Positions 1-10,119 of a stretch of 64,000 nt of DNA are shown piece after piece (position 1 is the stretch's first letter; every line of letters starts with the position of its first letter). Location of the stretch: assembly GCF_902806685.2 (NCBI RefSeq), contig NC_048552.1:9761662-9825661 (forward strand), read 5' to 3'. This DNA comes from Maniola hyperantus. Taxonomy: Eukaryota; Arthropoda; Insecta; Lepidoptera; Nymphalidae. The notes beneath the pieces were generated by a model, which was not told where the DNA came from, made no database searches, and saw only the letters and a list, made by a program, of their open reading frames with translations. A program made the translations under genes and the position numbers.

Positions 1-157
1 CCATACTAGCTATCTGAATGCCAAATTTCAGCCCGATCCGACCAGTAGTTAGAGATGTGCGTTGATAGATCAGTTAGTCAGACAGTCAGTCAGTCAGTCA
101 GTCAGTCAGTCAGTCAGTCAGTCAATCACCTTTTCCTTTTTTATATATATATAGAGA
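1..157 (+). repeat. Family B interspersed repeat, 3' part, with (CAGT)n tail
   Basis: Right-hand part of a repeat that recurs at 13428, 47401, 57205 and 63803 (+) and at 2638, 8210 and 45063 (-). It runs into a GTCA/CAGT microsatellite (about 82-123) and then the usual CCTTTTCCTTTT-TATATA end. It is cut by the window edge. This is a microsatellite-associated element with no coding capacity. Confidence 0.75.
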
Positions 158-525
158 TTTTTTATTTTATCTAAAAATGTCGCACATACAACACAATTGG
201 ATGACTCCTTTCCCATTGCGTTTCGGTATCTGTCGCCTCGCACCTCCGTCCTCAAGCTAAATTGGTACCAAAATTTCAAATTCAAATTTCTGTTCCCACA
301 TGCCCCGCGGCGGGACTCCTTTAACGTTGTAATTGGTCCCCGGCGATTTGGTATTGGTAATGCATTCCTTTGATGTCTGATTGGTACGGTAACAGGCATT
401 ACGGTAAACGGTATCGTAATTTTCGGTGCTCGGTTGTGGATGTTGTCGTAGGTCGTGCATGTAACAGCTACTGTTGTATACCTACCTACCTATAGATTTA
501 GGCTACAAGTTTTTGAGACATCATC
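158..525. other. Unassigned stretch
   Basis: More mixed in base composition than its surroundings. Two overlapping open frames lie on the minus strand (118-399 and 257-460), but neither shows a recognisable domain, signal peptide or splice border. I see nothing that I can name. Confidence 0.4.
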
Positions 526-650
526 TGAACCCATCGTTGGTCCACTAGTGTAAATGGGTCTCCTCTAAGAATAAGAAGAGTTTAAGTCATATTCCAACAC
601 GCTGGCCAAGTGCGGAGTGGTAGAGTTTACTCTTCTTTGACAACATTATC
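526..650 (-). repeat. tRNA-derived SINE fragment (Metulj-like family)
   Basis: Matches the tail part of the SINE family seen in full at 20171, 51786 and 56576: the AACCCATCG, GGGTCTCCTCT and GGCCAAGTGCGGA blocks occur in the same order. The tRNA-like head is missing. Confidence 0.6.
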
Positions 651-681
651 AGGCATGCAGTGCGGCGCGGCGGTCCTTCAC

Positions 682-842
682 GCCCTAACTAAATAACCAA
701 TCGACTTGATTTTTGGCATAGAGTTATAGTTGAAAGGACGGAGATTAACATAGGCTACTTTTTATCCCGGAAAATCAAAAAGTTCCCACGGGAGTTTTAA
801 AAACCTAAATCCTCGTGAAGTTGCGGGTACCAGCTAGTGAAA
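682..842 (-). repeat. Family A interspersed repeat
   Basis: Reverse copy of the family that begins ACTAGCTGATGCCCGCGAC and carries a TTTTCCGGGATAAAAAGTAG block. It ends at CAGCTAGTG, the usual terminus. Confidence 0.65.
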
Positions 843-1180
843 AATAAATGATCAAATCAAAATCTTCCCCTTCATTATTTGTCTTTGTTTTATTATTCGA
901 CACTTCAATACAAAAACAACTTAAAACAACAAAACGCCTAATTGAAAACCGGAACGGCTGGTTACCGCCGGATTCCCTCCTTATTTCATTTAAAAACATG
1001 CCTATTATTTCCCCGGGGAGGAAGGAAGGTCGCGAATTTCATAATTTAATATTTACCGGTATCGGATAATTAGATAGCGACGTGATTTGGTGCACGAAGG
1101 CGAAATTAATATCAATGTTGCTTGTTCTATACTTCTAGTGATGTGCTCTACCTATGCTTTGAAGATGTATCGAGGTTTTT
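843..1180. other. Unassigned stretch
   Basis: Contains a 73-codon open frame (848-1069, +) without recognisable motifs. There is no promoter or splice support, and nothing else is seen. Confidence 0.35.
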
Positions 1181-1345
1181 ATTTATTTATTTATTTTATT
1201 TTATAATTTATTATACACACCACAAAGTAAACATATAAAGGAAAACATAAGGATCTTAACCTAATAGCTGTAGCATGCAAAGGCGGCCTTAACTCTAGAG
1301 CGATCTCTTGCAGGCAATCTTTGACGAAAGGAATCACGAAAGCAC
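1181..1345 (+). repeat. Family I fragment (LINE-3'-end-like)
   Basis: A TTTATTTATTTATTTT lead is followed by a GCAAAGGCGGCCTTA block and a GCGATCTCTTGCAGGCAA block. The same pair of blocks recurs at 21186-21330 and 22245-22300 and, degraded, at 12190-12250. Probably the 3' end of a retroelement; the class is not determined. Confidence 0.5.
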
Positions 1346-2490
1346 GTATTGGTGCGGCAACCTAAAATGACCCTAGGTAGGCATATGACTATAATATTAT
1401 GTTACTATAAATTAGACTACATACACAATACTTACTAATACCTACCTACCTAATACACAAATATATTACATACATATCTCTGTAACGTAATGCTGTTTTT
1501 ATGTTGACATTAGATGAATCGTCACGGCTTTGTTCGGGTGGAATTACTGAATTAATACGCCTTACTCACAACCTTCAATGGGAAGCTGGAAGAAATCTCT
1601 GTTAAGAGATAAGCATTTCCAATGTTAATTTAATAGTTCACTACTATGTACATAACTATAACTTCGGTAAATGAAAAATAAAAATAAATAAATGTTCGAC
1701 CATCGACTTCGATATTTTATTGCCTCTCCCTTCTGTCTAAGTAGCGAAATGAAGACAAATGCTAAAGTGTCGCGAGGGGGGTTCGATTCCGGGCGACATG
1801 GCAAACAATATATGACAAACATAATTTTGTAGCATCCCTTCGTAATTTAGTCATGAGCAAGGGAAGGTAATCGATCGATATAAGAAGGATAAGAACCTAG
1901 TGATGTAACAATACTTAGGTTTTATAGAATTTAGAGTTTAGACTTAATAGGTAAGTCACCACAGCCAAAATTTTCTGTTAATAAAATGCAGACGATTAAA
2001 ACTTAGCTTAGGTGGCTAAGGTAAGGGTGGTAAGGGTGGTAAGGGTGATAAGCTATTATAGTTTTTAATATTTTAGCCTTTTTTATTTATTTATTTATTT
2101 TATTTTTAATAGTAAAGTAAGACATGTTAATAATAACGAGTACAACTAATAAAATAACGAATATCTAATGTTTGTGTTAGGTAGGTATGACACGAGAGTG
2201 CAATGGGTGGAGTTTGTGAACATCTACATTTTTCGTTTCATTTCAGTTTTCCCCTTAATCGTTAAGCTGTAAATAAATTAATACAAGTTTATTGAAATGA
2301 AAACTTCTGTAGGCTGTTGGGCGATTTTCTTTTTGCTTAAAAAAACTATATTCATCAACTTGCGTGACAATCATAGAAACAGTGTGTCAGTATAAATCAG
2401 TACCGTCACAGTGACTGCACGATTTTCGTGAAACTTTTCAATTATTGCAGTCAACCTTGGCGATATCATCGCGACGGGGAATGGAATTAA
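1346..2490. other. Unassigned stretch with minor repeats
   Basis: AT-rich. It holds a possible SINE B-box remnant near 1765-1790 (GGTTCGATTCC) and a 9-bp unit (TAAGGGTGG) repeated three times at 2022-2048. No convincing exon. Confidence 0.4.
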
Positions 2491-2597
2491 AAAACTCGTG
2501 TTAATTGGACGCTGGAGTGGTGCCTGGCACGACACTACACGTGCGCCTCCCTAATCGCACAATCAACACAACTTTGTCCAACACTTTGCTTTTCCGT
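2491..2597 (+). repeat. Family J repeat, copy 1
   Basis: A segment containing GCTGGAGTGGTGCCTGG and CGACACTACACGTGCG that recurs in part at 3017-3052 and 3634-3719. The three copies flank a family B element and a family K element, so J and K may be parts of one larger unrecognised repeat. Confidence 0.6.
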
Positions 2598-2637
2598 ACG
2601 CTTAAGAATCTCATAGAGCTGGCTTTATTATAATAAA

Positions 2638-2998
2638 ATCTATATATATAAAAGGAAAAGGTGACTGACTGACTGATCTATCAACGCACAGCTCAAACTA
2701 CTGGACGGATCGCGCTGAAATTCGGCATGCAGATAGCTATTATGACGTAGGCATCCGCTAAGAAAGAATTTTTCAAAATTCAACCCCTAAAGGGATAAAA
2801 TAGGGTTTCGAAGTTTGTATGAAAGTCAGGCAATTTTCAAGTTAGAAGTTTGAAGTTTTGTAGTTAATATTTTTGCAATTAGCAGTATGACATATTTTAT
2901 GTTAAAATCTCATTGTGAAAGATCAACCCTAAGGGTGTAAAATAGGGGTTTAAATTTTGTTTACTCCACGCGGACGAAGTCGCGGGCATCAGCTAGTA
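2638..2998 (-). repeat. Family B repeat, complete reverse copy
   Basis: Runs from TATATAAAAGGAAAAGGTG through GACTGACTGA and the hallmark block near 2960-2990 to the terminal AGCTAGTAG. It carries about 120 bp of extra internal sequence (around 2820-2935) compared with the 47401 copy. It lies between two copies of family J. Confidence 0.75.
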
Positions 2999-3016
2999 GA
3001 TCATAAAGATTTAGGT

Positions 3017-3052
3017 CAAAACTCGTGTTAATTGGATGCTGGAGTGGTGCCT
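3017..3052 (+). repeat. Family J repeat, partial copy 2
   Basis: Shares AAAACTCGTGTTAATTGGA and GCTGGAGTGGTGCCT with copy 1, then diverges into family K. Confidence 0.55.
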
Positions 3053-3633
3053 TTTTTTAACGCTGGGAAATGCGTTTACACATCTCCCCCCCTCCTGGAA
3101 GCCAGCCAGCCAGCCAACCAACTGGACGGAAGGTATGTGGGACTCGCCGGCCGAGAGGCGACCGGAATACCCACTAAAACCCAGCGGCACTCCTGCGCGT
3201 TGCCTGGCGACTGGGTCACGAGAAAACCGAAGCAAACCACCGCGACCCAGTCAGCGACATCCGCCGAGGCGGACCCTCCACCGGGGACCCCGCTCACGAG
3301 GTCCCCACACCGCACGTCCGAGGCGCACCGACGAAATGCGTGCGCCTCCCGACCCGGGGACCCAACGGGTGACAACTGCAGATTCCACGCACGTCGCCCG
3401 CGTCCCATCATCCGCCTCGTCCACTGTGCCCTCTGCTAGTCAGAGGGACACGCGGAGAAACCTCCCCCGCCAGGCCATTAGCCATGGCTAACAATATCTC
3501 CGAAGAGAGATTATTAGCCATGTTACCGGAGTGCACCGGCCCGAATACTGCTCTTCCCCTCAGATGCCCGATGCATCCAAAAGGGACCAGCAGCACCCAG
3601 CCACACTGGGAGGTTACCTGGCTGGCACCCCAT
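3053..3633 (+). repeat. Family K, GC-rich repeat
   Basis: Far richer in GC than its neighbours. It begins with a pyrimidine tract and AGCCAGCCAGCC, continues through GACCGGAATACCCACT and GGCGGACCCTCCACCGGGGA, and has a counterpart split at 25414-25480 and 26041-26190. Several frames are open on both strands because of the composition. None shows a known domain, so coding is not claimed. It may be the untranslated or gag-proximal part of a LINE. Confidence 0.55.
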
Positions 3634-3719
3634 GCTGGAGTGGTGCCTGGCACGACACTACACGTGCGGCTCTCTAACCGCACAATCAACACAAATTTGT
3701 CAAACACTTTGCTTTTCCA
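3634..3719 (+). repeat. Family J repeat, copy 3
   Basis: Matches copy 1 from GCTGGAGTGGTGCC to CACTTTGCTTTTCC with a few substitutions. It follows family K directly. Confidence 0.6.
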
Positions 3720-4639
3720 CTATCCTATGCAGCGTTATTGTGTTGTACCTAACTGTAGTTTTACTCATCTCGAAAGGGAAGCGTTGTGTATTTTAATTAT
3801 ATTCCAAATCTAGTCTCTATATAGGTCTCTGGCATAGGTTGAGAGCTAGCGGCTGTCCCTGTAAGTTGGCGGAGTGAATTACAAAAGTTAGACGAGTTCA
3901 TAGATTGAGGGTATTCGATTACACCTATCAGAATGCGGGTCACATTACCCCTCGAAACGCCATTGACACTATCGACCAATCTATTTTACTTCTTTCTACC
4001 CACGACGAAATGAATTACCCATGAACTACCTATATTATAAATCGCGATATTTTCAATCAGCATGTACGCTAATTTGTTTCCCGGGAAAATGAAGGGTTTC
4101 CATGGCATTAAACCTAAATCGACACACAAAGTTAGAAACTATTCCGTTGAGAATATTATGGAGAACTCTAGCTAGAGAACCTGCAGGTGGTTATCTGACG
4201 ATATTTTCCTTCACCAAACGGATAACGGTTTAGTGATTAAAAAACTAATCTACGCGGAAGAAGACCAAAGCTAGTCCTGAATGTAGCTTTTTTTTTTGTT
4301 CGTAGGTATAACACTTGGTACGCAACCCAATATCAATATTTAAGACCCAAACCCCTGTCTTCGGATGTTAATTCGGCATCAGCGACAACCCAACCAATTA
4401 GCGGAGACGCCGAACCGTCAAAGTTATTTATGTCTCATATGTTTGTACGGAAAACTTATAATTATCGGCGGGAATCGAACCCGTCAGTTATGGCCGGTAA
4501 TTGGGATGGAACAGTGTGTAAGTATAGTGTACGCTGCAGTAATATTGTTTTATGACGTCCTTAAAAAATAATGAATGTCATTTCAGTATACGACATCCCA
4601 AGTTTTGTGGTGATTCTTTGATTTTACTTTGCTTTCGTT
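3720..4639. other. Unassigned stretch
   Basis: AT-rich. A reversed B-box-like motif (GGGAATCGAACCC) near 4470 and a SINE-tail-like patch near 4160-4260 suggest degraded SINE pieces. No gene is seen. Confidence 0.35.
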
Positions 4640-4692
4640 CTGTTTAGCGATATAATTGTTCCACTAGATGCGGCGCTTCATAGCAGGAACAG

Positions 4693-4862
4693 TACGCGGC
4701 CGAAAGTAATGTAGGTACATCGGCCTTTAAAATGATTTTTCGGCTTTGTAGAGCGTTGTCTCTGTCACTCATGACGTTTTGTCGGTCTCAACGACAGAGA
4801 CAGTGTTCTACAAATTTGCTATCTCCTTCTAAATATCGTTGTAAATTACTTTCGGCCGCGTA
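4693..4862. mobile_element. Family D foldback MITE
   Basis: Terminal inverted repeats TACGCGGCCGAAAGTAAT and ATTACTTTCGGCCGCGTA enclose a self-complementary centre (GTAGAGCGTTGTCTCTGTC against GACAGAGACAGTGTTCTAC). Related copies lie at 42037, 43109, 54183 and 59497. It sits inside the left arm of the surrounding long-TIR element, so it arrived later than that element. Confidence 0.8.
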
Positions 4863-5292
4863 TTGTAATAACATGTCCCAATGAACATCAGTGTCTGCAC
4901 TCCTGTCACTTGTAACCTGCTTTGGACGCAGTCCGTTTCTACATGGTTTCTACGAACATACGAGTAGATAAGTTAAAACAGACTATAGATACCTAGGTAG
5001 GTAATGTTAGACAGGAAAACCTTTGTGTTCGTTCTACTCTGTCGATTGCTCTACGAGTGAGCTTATACTATGGGGCGACGGAACTCTAGCCTCCCTGGTA
5101 ACGCTTAGAAAATAAAATAGTCGATAGTGCTTGATTAAAAATTAATAGTAGAATAAAAGTCTATTAAAGTATATCAAAGTGGTTTTACATTTTATTAGTA
5201 CTAACATAAACCTATATACGCGAAAATTTCTAGATATAGTATTAAGCAATAGGTGCGAAGTGACGATTAAAAATAATTAAATAAATAAGTAT

Positions 5293-5325
5293 TTACATAC
5301 AACAAATATTTGTATGTAAATAATA
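5293..5325. repeat. Short inverted repeat
   Basis: TATTTACATACAA is mirrored by TTGTATGTAAATA across a few bases, in AT-rich DNA. No terminator role is implied in this genome. Confidence 0.5.
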
Positions 5326-5555
5326 ATCATTAATCTGTATTTAATATGTAATCTAATTTAATTTTGTTAATTAGCTTTAGGAAATGTATGATAAGTTTAT
5401 GCATGCTGTGGTGCCTATAATAAGCTTGTCATTTTGTGAATGTATTTTAAATAGTTAAAATTGTTTTGTGACTGTTTTTGTAAATGACTAAGCTGTTGGT
5501 AAACCCATTAAAGAAAAATAAAATAAAATATACCTACATAGCGCAAGTTTTGAAG

Positions 5556-5868
5556 ATCAACCTGGCGCAGTAGTAAGCTGTGGTCTTATTAGTGGGAAGT
5601 CCCGGGTTCGATTGCTGGCAGGGGTTTGGAATTTTATAATTTCTAATTTTCTGGTCTCCTGGTGGGAGGCTTCGGCCGTGGCTAGTTACCACCCTACCGG
5701 CAAAGCCGTGTTGCCAAGCGATTTAACGTTCCGGTACCACAGGGGCATGTGTTTAATAAAAACTGCCATGCCCCTTACATGTTAGCCCGCTTCCATCTTA
5801 GATTGCATCATCACTTACTACCATGTGAGATTGCAGTCAAGAGCTAAGTTGTATCTGAATAAAAAAAA
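5556..5868 (+). mobile_element. tRNA-derived SINE, family S1
   Basis: The tRNA-like head has an A-box-like CTGGCGCAGTAGTAAGC and a B-box GGTTCGATTGC. A conserved body follows (GGCTAGTTACCACCCTACC, AAGCCGTG, TGCCAAGCGATTTA) and it ends in GTGAGATTGCAGTCAAG and an A-rich tail. A fuller parallel copy lies at 19806-20149. It is inserted in the long-TIR element. Confidence 0.8.
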
Positions 5869-6144
5869 GTTTAATTTACAACGGACTGCGTCTAAAGCGG
5901 ATTACGACTGACAGGACTCAGGAGTGCGGATGTTTGTTGGAACTTGGAACATGTTATTCTATGAAGAGCCTCATCTAGTGGAACATATTTTATATATCGC
6001 TGGTTCGGTTTAAGTATAATTGTTATGGTACCCGCAATTGTCTTTATTGCCCTTGTGGCTATTGGTTATTGAGTGGCACCTAAATATGATTGTGTTTAGC
6101 AGACCAGAGTTAATTTAGAAACGAGTGTTCTACAATTTTCCCAT

Positions 6145-6197
6145 AATAAGAATAAGAATAAGAATAATTTATTTTGAATTTAGAATTTAGAATTTAG
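6145..6197 (+). repeat. Short tandem repeats
   Basis: AATAAG units (6145-6166) are followed by three AATTTAG units (about 6177-6197). Confidence 0.7.
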
Positions 6198-6229
6198 ACA
6201 CAAGAAACAAGTTTCCTACAAGTTTCTTA

Positions 6230-6382
6230 CTTGTCGTTCGTCAGACACGGATTATAATCGGATGTTCCAGTGGCAGAACATTTTAGGTATATGAAGCTAC
6301 TCACACTTCTGGAAACCGATTTAGTGTCAAAATGTACGTCACTGGAACATCCGATTAAAATCCTGGCCCTACAAACGACAAG
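6230..6382. mobile_element. Foldback MITE, about 150 bp
   Basis: The ends CTTGTCGTTCGT and ACAAACGACAAG are inverted. The inverted pairing continues inward through ATCGGATGTTCCAGTG and CACTGGAACATCCGAT to an ACATTTT/AAAATGT pair. No coding capacity. No clear target duplication. Confidence 0.7.
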
Positions 6383-6491
6383 GGGGAACGGGGGGTTAAT
6401 CGCTTAATATCTATAAATAGCTCTGAAAAGTTACACGTGCCGAAGATCGAATCTCGGTCTGCCCGAATAGGAGGTTATCACCATTATTACC

Positions 6492-6528
6492 TCAAAAGGA
6501 AAAAGGAACCCTTATAGGATCACTTTGT

Positions 6529-6559
<31 letters not shown>

Positions 6560-6652
6560 CCGTCGTGTCTGTCAAGAAGCCTACAGGGTACTTCCCGTTT
6601 ACCTAGAGTCATGAAATTTGGCAGGTAGGTAGGCACAAGTAAAGAAATAAAT
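6492..6652 (+). repeat. Family C repeat, left part
   Basis: Starts in the AAAAGGAAAAAGG region and contains the (GTCT)n tract and GGGTACTTCCCGTT. It is continued at 7350-7626 after an interruption. Confidence 0.75.
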
Positions 6653-6724
6653 CTTCTCAGACCTGGGTGCGTTTGGAACCCTCGTAGCTTTAGTTTTAAG
6701 TTTTCGTAATAATTATCACCACTA

Positions 6725-7249
6725 AGGGCCGGTTGTTTCAAACCATTGGTCTTCGTAAGATCCGTTCGTTAAAATTTAACGGACGTAGACGAACTTTAAC
6801 ATCTGTTAATTTAAGTGCGTTGCTTCATTGTACAAAAAACTGTTCGTCATTGTTATTTTGGTTGCGAAACTAACCCTAAAAATTAACTTACTTCTCCGTA
6901 TCCTTTTCTTATTTCATTTTAAGTATATTAAATTATATACATATTGCTACTTCGCATTTTAAACACTTTTTCTTTCTTACAAAATCTTCAAAAAAACTAT
7001 CATTAAAAGCTTTGAATTAAATTGATTCCATTATAATTTGTAAATAAAATATTCCGTTTGTAAGAAGTATGAAGTTACGAACTGATTTGACGATCACCAA
7101 TGGCGCCAGCATTGGTTAACGTAAACGTAACTTTTTAACGAACGTTAGCGCTAATAGATGCTGAATCAACGCTTTTTCTTTACTTACGTTCGTTAGCGCC
7201 ATATTTAAAGGTTACGTGTCCGTCAAAGTTTGTTGAAACAACCGGCCCT
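6725..7249. mobile_element. MITE with AGGGCCGGTTGTTTCAA termini (Harbinger-like)
   Basis: The ends AGGGCCGGTTGTTTCAA and TTGAAACAACCGGCCCT form an inverted repeat, and the interior (GTTCGTTAAAATTTAACG and similar blocks) is also partly self-complementary. The GGGCCGG ends recall PIF/Harbinger MITEs. The flanks TAA and TAT do not form a perfect 3-bp duplication, so the superfamily is a guess. It lies inside the gap of a family C copy. Confidence 0.65.
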
Positions 7250-7349
7250 ATATCTTATAAATCCAACAACTGACTATCGAAAAGAGTAAACCTATCAATA
7301 CTTATAATAAATTTTGAATAAATCATTTGACTTTTTGACATTATTTTTT

Positions 7350-7626
7350 AAATCCGAAAACCGTGAGCTTGTAGTTACATCACAGAAAAAAGAATTAAAA
7401 TGTGTGGCATGAACAAATATTAGTACCTATTTTAAATTTTCAAAGTTAGATAACTATACCAAGTGGGTTATCATATGAAAGGGCTTTACTTGTACATTCT
7501 AAAACAGATTTATTTTTATTTTTATGCATAACAGTTTTTGATTTATCGTGCAAAATGTCGAAAAAATACGACTCCAAAACGGAACTCTCGGCGCTCGAGT
7601 CTGACTCCGTACCTACGTGGCCGCTT
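7350..7626 (+). repeat. Family C repeat, right part
   Basis: Resumes at AAATCCGAAAACCGTGA, passes the ATCATATGAAAGGGCTTTAC block and ends near GTGGCCGCTTTTT. Together with 6492-6652 it makes one near-complete copy. Confidence 0.75.
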
Positions 7627-7900
7627 TTTGTAACTACATAATTATAATTTTATTAATACCCACTTACTTATTAGTGTGAAACAAAGTATATTATCTACTA
7701 AATAATAACCTATACTGTAGTAATTATTTTAAGTGTAATAATTTACAGGGAGGTCCCCGTGAACTTACCGCGGTCAATTGCACCGAATAATTGCGTGGAC
7801 GATTCCCATCATTGTGGAGGGACGGGAGAGAGAGGAGGGAGGGACGGGAGGAAATCGCGCGTTTCCTCTTGTGAAAATTGATCTATTTTACACCTTCGAA

Positions 7901-7970
7901 ACGGTGATAGCCTAGTGGTTAAGACGTTAACCTTCTATTTGGGAGGGTTCAGAGTTATATCCGGGGCACG
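7901..7970 (+). repeat. SINE head fragment (Metulj-like)
   Basis: TGATAGCCTAGTGGTTAAGAC followed by a degraded B-box is the tRNA-like head of the family seen complete at 56576. The rest is absent. Confidence 0.6.
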
Positions 7971-8026
7971 CTTCACTAGTTGTGACAATTTCTTTACAAG
8001 ATTTTGGGATGGGTCGCGATATATCG

Positions 8027-8102
8027 ATATGGTAATCGGGGAGGGAAGGCTCTGCACACCCGCACAGTCTCCGCCAACCCGGTGACGGCGAGCACGGGTG
8101 AC
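8027..8102 (+). repeat. Family E MITE fragment
   Basis: GGTAATCGGGGAGGGAA, GCACACCCGCACAG and ACGGCGAGCACGGGTGA match the left half of family E copies at 23577 and 46350. Confidence 0.6.
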
Positions 8103-8197
8103 GACCTCCCTGGCGCAGAGGTATAAGCGCTTTGGTCTTATTAGTGGGTGGTCCCGGGTTCGATTCCCGGCAGGGTTTTGGCATTTTATGATTTCTA
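8102..8197 (+). mobile_element. SINE S1 head fragment
   Basis: GACCTCCCTGGCGCAG plus a B-box GGTTCGATTCCCGGC. The body is missing. It abuts the family E fragment. It has no acceptor stem, so it is not a tRNA gene. Confidence 0.75.
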
Positions 8198-8209
8198 CCG
8201 TTCTAGATA

Positions 8210-8397
8210 CGCGACTGATCTATCAACACACAGCTCAAACTGCTGGACGGATGAGGCATTTGGCTTGCAGATAGCTATTAATATGACGTAGACGTATGCT
8301 AAGAAAGGATTTCTACAAATTCATCATCTAAGGGGGTACAACAGGGATTTGTAATTTGTGTAGTCCACGCGGACGAAGCCGCAGGGATAAGCTAGTA
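8210..8397 (-). repeat. Family B repeat, reverse copy lacking the GTCA tail
   Basis: ACTGATCTATCAACACACAG through GTCCACGCGGACGAAGCCGC to AAGCTAGTAC. Confidence 0.7.
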
Positions 8398-8572
8398 CCT
8401 TATAAGGAAAACATAGATGAGTCTAAGTTGGAGCGCACTTACCTAGATTTAAAAAAATCATAACAATACAAATTCCAAGGTGTATCTTTTCTTATTGAAC
8501 TGTCAATACGACAGATAACGGAGTGTAAATTTTTTTAAGAGCCATGCAGTCAATACACATTTTTAATAGAAA

Positions 8573-8774
8573 CTAGATGATGCCCGCGACTTCGTCCGCG
8601 TGGATTTAGGGTTTTAATAAATCCCATGGGAACTCTTTGATTTTCCGGGATTAAAAGTAGCCTATGTCCTTCCTCGGGCAAGCTATCTCTGTACTAAATT
8701 TCGTCAAAATCGGATGGGCCGTGAAAAGCTAGCAGACAGACAGACACACTTTCGCATTTATAATATTAGTGTGG
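8573..8774 (+). repeat. Family A repeat, GACAGACAGACA-bearing subtype
   Basis: Near-complete: GATGCCCGCGACTTCGTCC, TTTTCCGGGATTAAAAGTAG, AAAATCGGATGGGCCGTGAA and the terminal CACTTTCGCATTTATAATAT. Confidence 0.75.
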
Positions 8775-8775
8775 A

Positions 8776-9253
8776 TTACATTACCTATAGACACTTGACA
8801 AGCATATTAACTAACCAACTGCTGATTATAAAATAGAACCAACATAATTACCTTTCGGGACAGATGCTCACGGCACACGTAAGTATATAATGCATATAAT
8901 ATAGATGATATAATCAGCACATGACTCGGCAGGGACAATACGTGCGCCTTAGAGTTGTAGGGATGTGCTTTGTTGGTATTCAGAAAGTATCGATAAATCT
9001 AAAATTAAAAACAAAAGAGTCCAATAATATCATTTAATATTGAGGTGATTTCACTACTACTAGAATACTAGGTATATAAGCATTGATGACTGAGGTCCTA
9101 AATAAACATGTGATTATGTGATTTTCATTTAAAATTGCATTGAAAATCTTGTTGTAGCAGGCAGGCTAAAGACATAATATTTAAGAGATATTATGAATAT
9201 TTGGTTATAAAAAAGTTTAAGACAAAATAACGTAAAAATATGTGAGGTATAGG
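8776..9253. other. Unassigned AT-rich stretch
   Basis: No repeat that I can match elsewhere in the window and no exon-like frame. Confidence 0.35.
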
Positions 9254-9290
9254 CAGAGATAATATATTAACAAGTAATATATTATCTCTG
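9254..9290. repeat. Perfect 15-bp hairpin
   Basis: Arms CAGAGATAATATATT and AATATATTATCTCTG are separated by 7 bases. AT-rich stem. Confidence 0.75.
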
Positions 9291-9341
9291 GTATAGGTAA
9301 CATATTTTTCTTAGTTTGAAGATACATTAATAGAGCCTGAC

Positions 9342-9396
9342 CAAACTCAATCATAGATTGATGATCGACCTGATCATCAATCTATGATTGAGTTTG
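9342..9396. repeat. Perfect 25-bp hairpin with 5-base loop
   Basis: The left arm 9342-9366 and right arm 9372-9396 are exact reverse complements (the arm contains CTCAATCATAGATTGATG). The loop is GACCT. It could be a young foldback, a palindromic MITE remnant or a source of small RNA. The very short loop is unusual for a microRNA precursor. Confidence 0.85.
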
Positions 9397-9438
9397 AGGA
9401 CAGTTAGTTCCACGGTGCCAGGTTTCAGTTAGTTTCAT

Positions 9439-9488
9439 TTAGCCCTGCTCCGCTTGCATTTACACAATTATTGTAATTTGTAGGTATA
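9439..9488 (+). repeat. Family M repeat, copy 1
   Basis: CCGCTTGCATTTACACAATTA matches 9851-9900 with a few changes, including the palindromic ACAATTATTGTAATT. Confidence 0.55.
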
Positions 9489-9850
9489 ATTGCAATGAGA
9501 AACTATCTCACGGGTTTCGTCTATGAAGCTACCATATTTGTTCCAGATAAGCACGATTCAATCTCAGACTGCATCACATAAAACAAGGTGCATATTTTAT
9601 ACAGGTAGCACAAATTTGCCATTGCATTCTTCTTCTTTCTGTTTTATTAATCTTGAATACTTAGTTGAAAATGTTCTACTTACCGCTAAGTTGTGAACTC
9701 GATGGTTTAGTTATCGATGAAAAATATTGATATATCGAGCTTAAAATTATGTACTTATATCGATAATAATAATCGATGTATTACCTGCCTACTCGGCACC
9801 TGTGCTCTAGCTGCATACACCCGTTCATTAGGTCGCGGCGCGTGATTGTC

Positions 9851-9900
9851 ATTTGGCCCCGCCCCGCTCGCGCTTACACAATTATTGTAATTCGTATCAT
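9851..9900 (+). repeat. Family M repeat, copy 2
   Basis: Second copy of the block at 9439, about 410 bp downstream in the same orientation. Confidence 0.55.
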
Positions 9901-10119
9901 TACCCCATGTATGAGTGGAACGTGGTTCGGAAATCTTTGGACCAGTTTTTTTTGTCTGATACCAATTTTTTGTAAGTTTTGAATCGAAGCTAGAACTAGT
10001 ACCTCCCGACAATATTTTGTGAGTTTTTCAAAGTATCAGAAGTTAGGTAGATATAACCGTCAATCGACTCTACAATTTCATCTGTAATTAACCCCTTGAA
10101 GCCTTCTTATTAAGTGTAA

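Larger units (their letters stand above)
4640..6010. mobile_element. Non-autonomous DNA element with long terminal inverted repeats, internally interrupted
   Basis: The left arm (4640-4691 plus 4864-4943) reads as the reverse complement of the right arm (about 5878-6008). Shared blocks are TTCCACTAGATG / CATCTAGTGGAA, CTTCATAG / CTATGAAG, GCACTCCTG / CAGGAGTGC and GGACGCAGTCCGTT / AACGGACTGCGTC. The left arm is broken by a family D MITE and a SINE lies just inside the right arm. The interior is AT-rich with no transposase frame. The superfamily cannot be assigned because no clean target duplication was found. Confidence 0.6.

Noticed and set aside
82..123. CRISPR-like direct repeats
   Set aside because: A simple 4-bp microsatellite belonging to a family B repeat. 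No spacers, and the genome is eukaryotic.
3032..3813. Several open frames on both strands in the GC-rich block
   Set aside because: Open in nearly all frames because of GC richness. No domain, and the block is a repeat (family K) also found at 25414-26190.
8102..8175. tRNA gene
   Set aside because: Good B-box, but no acceptor stem pairing, and the same head occurs on full SINEs at 5556 and 19806.
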